Position numbers and translations under genes: made by a program. Below are positions 1-4,918 of a stretch of DNA of 6,275 bases, piece by piece. Each line of letters starts with the position of its first letter. Within the stretch, counting starts at the first letter, position 1. Below the pieces are notes generated by a model, which was not told the DNA's origin, ran no database searches, and worked only from the letters and a program-made list of their open reading frames with translations. This DNA comes from Deltaproteobacteria bacterium (GTDB lineage: Bacteria > Myxococcota_A > Polyangia > Polyangiales > Houyiibacteriaceae). The stretch lies in contig QMMB01000212.1 in assembly GCA_003647035.1 (NCBI GenBank), forward strand, positions 1 to 6,275, given 5' to 3'.

Positions 1-638
1 AGGTCGCTAACGATGATCTGCCTGCGACCGGCCGCGTGAATCGCCTCGTCCAGCGGCTGCCTTGCGTGCTCACGCCATGTGGCCTCGTCGCACGAATCGA
101 TCTCCTCGCGCGTGATGCGCAAGTTCGAGAGCACGTACATCAGTGGGTTGTTGAGCTCGTGCGCGACGCCGGCGGCCAACGTGCCAACCGAAGCCATTCG
201 ATCCGCGAAAGCAAGCCGCGACTCCATGTCATCGCGCTCAAGACCGCGGCGGCTCGCCTCTTCGATGGTCCGTTCGGCGATCAGAAGCCGGGTCCCGAGA
301 ATCTCCGGGTCGATGGGCTTCGAGAGATAGTCCGAGGCGCCTGCGTCGAGGACGGCGTTGAGATCGTCCGGCCGACTGCGACCGGTGATCACCAAGAACA
401 CCACATCCTCACCGCCCGGCCGGCTGCGAACCAGTCGGCACAGGTCGAGGCCCGACATCCCCGGCAGTGTCCAGTCGACCAGCATCAGTTGAAACTCCTG
501 CTCGAGATGAGCCCGGATCGCCTCCTCTGCAGTGGCAACGGCGGTCACCTGGTAATCTCGCTCACGCAACAGCTCGCCCAGGAGGGCCCGCATGGAGCTC
601 GAGTCGTCGACAACGAGGGTTCGCAAGGGGACGGCCAT
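1..638 (-). CDS. Hybrid receiver-histidine kinase, N-terminal part (runs off the left edge)
   Basis: Partial gene: 212 residues are visible, starting at the ATG at 638-636, and the frame stays open through position 1. Residues 5-120 are a canonical receiver: acidic pair D11/D12, phospho-acceptor D55 in LVDWTLPG, T85 in VIT, and K107 in the SKP motif. A short helical linker (about 120-145) leads into a HisKA dimerisation domain with the H-box GVAHELNNPL, in which H160 is the predicted phosphorylated histidine. The HATPase domain is expected beyond the left edge. No membrane segment is visible, so a cytoplasmic protein is likely. The receiver-then-kinase order is typical of soluble kinases that take a phosphoryl group or signal from an upstream partner. 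A weak AGGG lies 6 bases before the ATG. It is divergent from the phasin-like gene at 762. The H-box closely resembles that of the kinase at 2843-4822, so the two are probably paralogues. The function class is secure; the specific signal is unknown. Confidence 0.92.
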   Translation of the reverse strand, partial: MAVPLRTLVVDDSSSMRALLGELLRERDYQVTAVATAEEAIRAHLEQEFQLMLVDWTLPGMSGLDLCRLVRSRPGGEDVVFLVITGRSRPDDLNAVLDAGASDYLSKPIDPEILGTRLLIAERTIEEASRRGLERDDMESRLAFADRMASVGTLAAGVAHELNNPLMYVLSNLRITREEIDSCDEATWREHARQPLDEAIHAAGRRQIIVSD

Positions 639-691
639 TAGCCCTAAAGTCTAATCCAATTGGTGAAAAGGTTCATGGTTTCATGGCGGTC

Positions 692-719
692 TTGACGCCG
701 CCTCGTTCGTAGCTATCGT
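692..719 (+). promoter_or_regulatory. Candidate sigma70-type promoter of the phasin-like gene
   Basis: TTGACG (692-697, 5 of 6 matches to the -35 consensus) and TATCGT (714-719, 4 of 6 matches to the -10 consensus) are separated by 16 bp. Transcription would begin near 726 and give a leader of about 36 bases ending in a strong ribosome binding site. The site is predicted by eye only. The position in the divergent intergenic region upstream of the gene at 762 supports it. Confidence 0.45.
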
Positions 720-746
720 GGCTGTGGGTAACGCGCTGCGTCATCC

Positions 747-754
747 AAGGAGGA
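747..754 (+). promoter_or_regulatory. Strong ribosome binding site of the phasin-like gene
   Basis: AAGGAGGA is a near-perfect Shine-Dalgarno sequence 7 bases before the ATG at 762. It fixes that start and is clearly stronger than the sites of the other genes here, which suggests high translation, as expected for an abundant structural protein. Confidence 0.8.
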
Positions 755-761
755 TAGGGAC

Positions 762-1415
762 ATGATTCACAATAACCCACTTCGTCGGAGCGGAACCCGA
801 CTTCAGAAGCAAGGGACGCTCTGGTTTCAGCAAACGCGGACTGCGGGCGGGACTTTTTTTGAGGAGGCGCAGGATGCAAGCGTCGCCTTCGCCAGGGACA
901 TGAGGGCCGCAAGCACCAAGCTCGCCGGCACCGCCAGCCGGTCGGCTGCGGGGTTTCAGAAGGCCCTACGCAAGGAGGCCTTCGACTGGCAAGCGCTCGT
1001 GCTGAAGACACGCGATGCTTATGTGGCCGAGTTCGAACAGCGGCTAGAGCTGGTGGAGAGCCAAGCGCTGAGCGCCCGAGAAGCCCTGAAGCTGGGGACC
1101 GTCGAAACGACCGTCCTCCAGTCGACGCACGATCTGCTCGAGGGAGCACAGCGCCGAGTGGACGAGCGGCTCGACCGAGGGCCGAAGCCGGCCGGCCGCA
1201 AGACGATTAGCAAGCCCAAAGCGGCAAGGCCCACGACGAAGAAGGGCCAGAGCCCGCTACGCAACTACGACCAGCTGACCGCTAAGGACGTGGTGAGCCG
1301 CGTGCAGCGCTTGTCCGCACCGCAGACGACGGCGGTGCTCGATTACGAGCGGGCGCGGAAGAAGCGCGCGACCGTAATCCGGGCAGCCGAGCACCGTTTG
1401 GCTGCGGCAAGCTGA
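762..1415 (+). CDS. Phasin-like helical protein with C-terminal YD-x-LT mini-domain
   Basis: A 217-residue protein without signal peptide or membrane segment. Residues 15-137 are almost free of proline and rich in Ala, Glu, Lys, Arg and Gln, predicting long amphipathic helices; WFQQTR, FARDMR and the 75-110 stretch resemble phasins, the proteins that coat polyhydroxyalkanoate granules. Residues 138-167 form a basic, Pro/Lys-rich linker. Residues 169-213 look like a separate small domain with YDQLT, alternating helix signature, and LDYERARKKRATV near the end; similar tails (YD-x-LT ... YE...K/NR-TV) occur in phasin-like and uncharacterised proteins of actinobacteria and proteobacteria. The start at 762 follows a strong Shine-Dalgarno sequence. 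It appears monocistronic, with 53 bases to the next gene, which seems to have its own start signals. A run of seven T bases lies at 854-860. The phasin assignment rests on composition and remembered family resemblance; it could instead be a nucleoid- or membrane-associated helical protein. Coding status is strong, because the frame is intact and well initiated; the role is uncertain. Confidence 0.72.
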   Translation: MIHNNPLRRSGTRLQKQGTLWFQQTRTAGGTFFEEAQDASVAFARDMRAASTKLAGTASRSAAGFQKALRKEAFDWQALVLKTRDAYVAEFEQRLELVESQALSAREALKLGTVETTVLQSTHDLLEGAQRRVDERLDRGPKPAGRKTISKPKAARPTTKKGQSPLRNYDQLTAKDVVSRVQRLSAPQTTAVLDYERARKKRATVIRAAEHRLAAAS

Positions 1416-1455
1416 GCGGCGACGCGAAGCGTCTGTACAGCTGACTGGGCTGCAC

Positions 1456-1461
1456 TACACT
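1456..1461 (+). promoter_or_regulatory. Candidate -10 element for a leaderless transcript of the NtrC-type gene
   Basis: TACACT (4 of 6 matches to TATAAT, including the key A2 and T6) ends 7 bases before the GTG start at 1469. Transcription starting 6-8 bases downstream of this box would begin on or next to the start codon. No convincing -35 element is seen 16-18 bp upstream. Prediction by eye, weak on its own; it gains weight because the start codon has no Shine-Dalgarno sequence. Confidence 0.3.
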
Positions 1462-1468
1462 CCGGACC

Positions 1469-2863
1469 GTGGCTGAAAACAAACAGATCCTCGTCGCCGA
1501 CGACGAGGACAACCTGCGCCGAGTCTTGAAGGCACAACTGCAGCACGACGGCTACGAGGTGCATTGCGTTGCCGACGGCGCTGCGGTGCTCGAGGCCATG
1601 GCGGAGCATCACATCGATGTCCTGATCACCGATCTGCGCATGCCGAAGCTCGACGGCATGCAGGTGCTCAAGTCCGTCAGCGAGCACTTCCCGAACGTGC
1701 CGGTGATCATGATCACCGCGCACGGGACGGTCGACACCGCAGTGGAGGCACTCAAGCTTGGGGCGTTCGACTACGTCACCAAACCGTTCGACCAGGCGGA
1801 GTTCCGAACCGTCGTCGGTAAGGCGGCGCGCACCCGGGAGCTCTCCCAGAAGCACGTGAGCGGCGACCCGAGCCAACGCGGACGCTACCGAATCATCGGC
1901 CAGTCGGAGCCGATGCACGGCGTCTACGACGTCATCGAAAAGGTGGCCGATACCCCGAGCACCGTCCTCATCACGGGAGAAAGCGGGACGGGCAAGGAGC
2001 TGATCGCACGCGCCCTGCATGAGAACAGCTCCCGCAAAGACAAACCGTTCGTCAGCGTGAACTGCGCCGCGATCCCGCCGGACCTTCTCGAGAGCGAGCT
2101 CTTCGGCTACGAGAGGGGCGCGTTCACCGGCGCCGTGACGAGTAAGCCGGGGCGCTTCGAGCTGGCGCACACCGGGACCCTGTTCCTCGACGAGATCGCG
2201 GAGATCCCCGTCAGCATGCAAGTGAAGCTGCTCCGCGCGCTCCAAGAGAAACAGTTCGAGCGCGTGGGCGGCATCAAGACCATCACGGTCGACATCCGCC
2301 TCGTCGCCGCCACGAACCGAGACCTCAAAGAGAGCATCGCAAACGGCCGGTTTCGTGAGGACCTCTACTACCGCCTGAACGTCGTTCATGTGCATCTACC
2401 GCCCCTGCGGGAGCGCCCCAGCGACATCCCGCTTTTGCTCGAGCACTTCGTGCAGAAGTTCAACACCAAGCTCGACCGTTCGACGACGGGTTTCGAGGAG
2501 GCGGCGATGCGGCAGCTATTTCGGTATGGATGGCCCGGGAACATCCGAGAGCTCGAAAACGTGGTCGAGCGCTGTATTATTTTCGCCGAAGACGGAGAGG
2601 TCGGCGCGCAGCATTTGCCGGCCGAAGTTCGGGACTCGGACGGGGATCTCGAGCCGGGCCTCGTTGGCGGGATTGGGCCAACCCCCGGTGAGACCGGGCT
2701 CAAAGAAGCGGTGAGGGAAGCGACCCTCAAGCTCGAACGAGAGTTCATCCGGCGCGCTCTGCATCAAACGGGCGGCAACGTGACGCACACCGCGCGGCTT
2801 CTCAAGATCTCGCGCAAGAGCCTGCAGAACAAGATGAAGGAGCTAGGCCTCAGGGACGACTGA
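1469..2863 (+). CDS. NtrC-family sigma54-dependent response regulator
   Basis: A complete 464-residue protein, the usual length for this family. Residues 6-120 are the receiver: D11/D12, phospho-acceptor D55 in ITDLRMP, T83, and K105 in TKP. Residues 142-375 are the AAA+ ATPase that remodels sigma54 RNA polymerase: Walker A GESGTGKE (170-177), the sigma54-contacting loop GAFTGA (217-222), Walker B TLFLDEI (237-243), sensor I ATNRDL (281-286), the arginine-finger region FREDLYYRLNV (295-305), and sensor II GWPGNIRELEN (354-364). A flexible Gly/Pro linker (388-410) precedes a Fis-type helix-turn-helix (about 415-462, GGNVTHTARLLKISRKSLQ). All catalytic and sigma54 motifs are intact, so it should activate transcription once phosphorylated at D55. 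The GTG start is forced: an in-frame TGA lies at 1442-1444 and the receiver begins six residues in. No Shine-Dalgarno sequence is present. There is no kinase in the same operon; the H-boxes of the two flanking kinases are of the NtrB-like type that often pairs with such regulators. The target promoters are not visible in this window. Confidence 0.97.
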   Translation: MAENKQILVADDEDNLRRVLKAQLQHDGYEVHCVADGAAVLEAMAEHHIDVLITDLRMPKLDGMQVLKSVSEHFPNVPVIMITAHGTVDTAVEALKLGAFDYVTKPFDQAEFRTVVGKAARTRELSQKHVSGDPSQRGRYRIIGQSEPMHGVYDVIEKVADTPSTVLITGESGTGKELIARALHENSSRKDKPFVSVNCAAIPPDLLESELFGYERGAFTGAVTSKPGRFELAHTGTLFLDEIAEIPVSMQVKLLRALQEKQFERVGGIKTITVDIRLVAATNRDLKESIANGRFREDLYYRLNVVHVHLPPLRERPSDIPLLLEHFVQKFNTKLDRSTTGFEEAAMRQLFRYGWPGNIRELENVVERCIIFAEDGEVGAQHLPAEVRDSDGDLEPGLVGGIGPTPGETGLKEAVREATLKLEREFIRRALHQTGGNVTHTARLLKISRKSLQNKMKELGLRDD

Positions 2864-4822
2864 AGGTCGTTCGCGCTCGGGGCCGTGAGCCGACAGCATC
2901 GACTCGAGATCCTCGCGGCTCACGGGCTTCTGCAACACGGGGTTGGGCACCGCGGCGGCGAACCTTCGGAGTCGAGAGGTAAACGCCCCGCCGCTCATGA
3001 ACACAATCCGATCGGCGAGCTGCGGGTGGTCTCTCTTGACCGAGTCGTAGAACGACTTGCCGTCAACCTCCGGCATCATCAAGTCGCAGACGATCGAGTC
3101 GAAAGCTGGGTCTTCGGCAAGCAGGGCAAGCGCTTCCACACCACCGAGCACGGTCACGGTGTCGTACCGGCGTCGCAGGCGCCGATGGAGGGCGGACAGC
3201 ACCATCGCGTCGTCGTCGATGATTAAGATCCGCGCTCGCTGAAGCGGAGCCTCCGAGATCGGGCGGCTTTCGCGGCGTGGCTCGACAGCCGGCAACCCCG
3301 TGTCCGTGGGAAGGATCAGCTCGAAGCGGGTGCCTCCGTCCGCGAGATGGTGCACTTCGAGCCTCCCACCATGCGCCTTGGCCACGCGGATGCAGGCACT
3401 CAACCCCAAGCCCATCCCGCCCTCGTGCGCTTTGGTGGTAAAGCCAGGCGTGAAAATCCGCGCCCGGTCGTCCTTATGGATTCCCGCGCCAGTGTCCGTG
3501 ACCGCAACCACCACCTCATCGCCCTCCATGCGTGTAGAAACGACGATCCGGTGCTTGTCGTACGCGCCGCCGTCGATGGCATCCGCCGCGTTGGTCAGCA
3601 GGTTGACCAACGCCTGTGCGATACGGCCCGGAAAGGCGGCGATCATCGGGGTCGGCTCAAAGCGCTTCACGAGGCGAGCTCGGTAGCGAATCTGGTTGAA
3701 GACCATCGCGCAGGCGTCATCGACGATGCGGGTGATGTCGATCATCTCTGCCTGTGCGTCATCGGCGCGAGAGAATGTGCCGAGGCTACGAGCGATGTCT
3801 TGGATTCGGTGCATGCCCTTGTGACAATCGGTGAGCATGTCGGCGGCGTCATCGAGCACTTCCTGCAGGTTCGCGTCCGCTGCGATCCGTTCGAAGGACT
3901 GCGGTGTGATGGCCTCCCTCGTGGACAGATCGACCCGCAAGGTCCGGATGAAGCGACGAATCACTTGGTGCGACTCGCGGAGGCTTTCGAGGTTTGCCAG
4001 GACGAAGGTGAGCGGATTGTTCACTTCGTGGGCAAGGCCGGCCGCAAGGCGGCCCACGGTGCGCAGGCGGTCCTCGGCAACACCTGGGGCCACCATGGGG
4101 GGCGGCATACTCGGCGGCACACTCGGTCGTAGCGCGGGTTGCAACTGAAGGATCGTGGCTTCGCAACCATCCCAGATCGAGGCGATAGACGTGGCCGCTA
4201 GATGGGAGCGCAGACCGTCGGGGAGGTCCACCTGGTAGCTCGCGGGGTTGCCCTCTTCGGGGACCGGATGCTCGAACGGTTCGCCGACCATCTCTTCGCA
4301 GTCGACGCCGAGCATTGCGCACGCGGCGGGATTGATGAACAGCACGTTGTGAGCGCCGTCGAGCACGACGATGCCGTCGGTTGCGCGGTTCAACAGCAGG
4401 CGACTATGAGTCTCGCTGCCGTGGGCATCCCGCAGTTGCACGAGGCACCGGCGCAGCTCGTACTCGCGATTGATCGCTCGTTGGAGGCCAGCGAGGTACG
4501 CATCCGGAAGCGCCATCCCCCACGGGCGCTCTTCGGGAAGTGTGCAGGCCTCGTCACCAAGCAGAAGGGTGGAGATCCCTCGGGCGGTGGCCGGAAGCTC
4601 CGCGCCCAGGTGCACGTCCCAACAAAGAATGTGCGGGGCATGGCTTTCGAACTGGTTCATGGCGTCGTCGCGGTTCACAGCGACGCGGCAGATCATGGCC
4701 TCCGGCCAGGCATGAAGGCTCTCACGGACGAGCATGATCCGCTCCGGATCGCCCGAGGCGATCAGGACCCGGATGCGCCTCGTTCCTGAAATCGCCGATG
4801 TTTGCGTCTTGCCCAGCAGCAC
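2843..4822 (-). CDS. Cytoplasmic hybrid histidine kinase (degenerate receiver-PAS-HisKA-HATPase-receiver)
   Basis: 659 residues from the GTG at 4822-4820, chosen because CGGAGG (4834-4829) lies 6 bases upstream; GTG codons at 4828 and 4846 are alternatives. The same frame stays open to 5416, but that extension runs antisense through the GGDEF-EAL gene and is discounted. Residues 16-125 have a receiver-like pattern but with SGD for the acidic pair, D69 retained in CWDVHL, and LP in place of the conserved KP. Residues 138-228 look like a PAS sensor domain (RATDGIVVLD, LFINPAACAMLG). A proline-rich linker (231-247) leads to HisKA with H265 in GLAHEVNNPL, then HATPase_c: N411 (N-box), DTGAGI (443-448), FTPGFTTK, and GGMGLGLS (468-475). 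Residues 530-645 are an intact receiver: D536-D538, D580, S610, K632. No membrane segments, so it senses an intracellular cue or receives phosphate from a partner. It is divergent from the receiver-GGDEF-EAL gene and ends inside the NtrC-type gene. Kinase identity is certain; the ligand is unknown. Confidence 0.95.
   Translation of the reverse strand: MLLGKTQTSAISGTRRIRVLIASGDPERIMLVRESLHAWPEAMICRVAVNRDDAMNQFESHAPHILCWDVHLGAELPATARGISTLLLGDEACTLPEERPWGMALPDAYLAGLQRAINREYELRRCLVQLRDAHGSETHSRLLLNRATDGIVVLDGAHNVLFINPAACAMLGVDCEEMVGEPFEHPVPEEGNPASYQVDLPDGLRSHLAATSIASIWDGCEATILQLQPALRPSVPPSMPPPMVAPGVAEDRLRTVGRLAAGLAHEVNNPLTFVLANLESLRESHQVIRRFIRTLRVDLSTREAITPQSFERIAADANLQEVLDDAADMLTDCHKGMHRIQDIARSLGTFSRADDAQAEMIDITRIVDDACAMVFNQIRYRARLVKRFEPTPMIAAFPGRIAQALVNLLTNAADAIDGGAYDKHRIVVSTRMEGDEVVVAVTDTGAGIHKDDRARIFTPGFTTKAHEGGMGLGLSACIRVAKAHGGRLEVHHLADGGTRFELILPTDTGLPAVEPRRESRPISEAPLQRARILIIDDDAMVLSALHRRLRRRYDTVTVLGGVEALALLAEDPAFDSIVCDLMMPEVDGKSFYDSVKRDHPQLADRIVFMSGGAFTSRLRRFAAAVPNPVLQKPVSREDLESMLSAHGPERERPSVVPEA
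4101..4124. repeat. Two tandem 12-bp units in the kinase linker
   Basis: GGCGGCATACTC is followed directly by GGCGGCACACTC, differing at one base. On the minus strand they encode the repeats PSVP and PSMP in the proline-rich linker before the kinase HisKA domain. This looks like a local duplication in a region tolerant of length change. Confidence 0.7.
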
Positions 4823-4828
4823 GATCAC

Positions 4829-4834
4829 CCTCCG
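4829..4834 (-). promoter_or_regulatory. Ribosome binding site that decides the start of the hybrid kinase
   Basis: On the minus strand, CGGAGG ends 6 bases before the GTG at 4822-4820. It is well spaced for that codon and too close to the GTG at 4828-4826, so it favours the start used here. Confidence 0.65.
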
Positions 4835-4864
4835 GGGCCGGATCACCCTTGACGCCCCTCTGAA

Positions 4865-4893
4865 ACCATAGCACTGTAATAAGGCGCTGTGAA
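4865..4893 (-). promoter_or_regulatory. Candidate sigma70-type promoter of the hybrid kinase
   Basis: Read on the minus strand, TTCACA (4893-4888, 5 of 6 matches to the -35 consensus) and TATGGT (4870-4865, 4 of 6 to the -10 consensus) have an ideal 17-bp spacer. Transcription would start near 4858, giving a leader of about 36 bases before the GTG at 4822. It occupies the centre of the 96-bp divergent region, so a regulator bound here could affect both neighbours. Predicted by eye. Confidence 0.5.
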
Positions 4894-4903
4894 CGGTATT
4901 TTT

Positions 4904-4908
4904 AGGTG
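4904..4908 (+). promoter_or_regulatory. Weak ribosome binding site of the receiver-GGDEF-EAL gene
   Basis: AGGTG lies 10 bases before the ATG at 4919; a G-rich GGTGGCGG directly precedes the ATG. An in-frame TGA at 4907-4909 excludes any earlier start, so the ATG is secure even though the site is poor. Confidence 0.4.
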
Positions 4909-4918
4909 ATGGTGGCGG

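Noticed and set aside
36..641. 201-codon plus-strand open frame at the left edge
   Set aside because: It is antisense to the receiver and H-box of the partial kinase on the minus strand, where all conserved residues are seen.
725..739. Possible sigma54 promoter (GG-N10-GC) before the phasin-like gene
   Set aside because: Only the minimal GG and GC doublets match; the consensus TGGCAC and TTGC cores are missing, and the predicted start would fall inside the Shine-Dalgarno sequence.
1383..1433. Rho-independent terminator after the phasin-like gene
   Set aside because: Inverted repeats exist (GCAGCC/GGCTGC at 1383-1405 and the GACGC/GCGTC hairpin at 1421-1433), but the first is inside the coding region and neither is followed by a T tract.
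1343..2395. 350-codon minus-strand open frame
   Set aside because: It is antisense to the intact NtrC-type gene and the composition is that of a GC-rich shadow frame; no ribosome binding site or domain was recognised.
3347..4132. 261-codon plus-strand open frame
   Set aside because: It lies antisense within the HisKA and HATPase region of the hybrid kinase, whose motifs are intact on the other strand; no recognisable domain.
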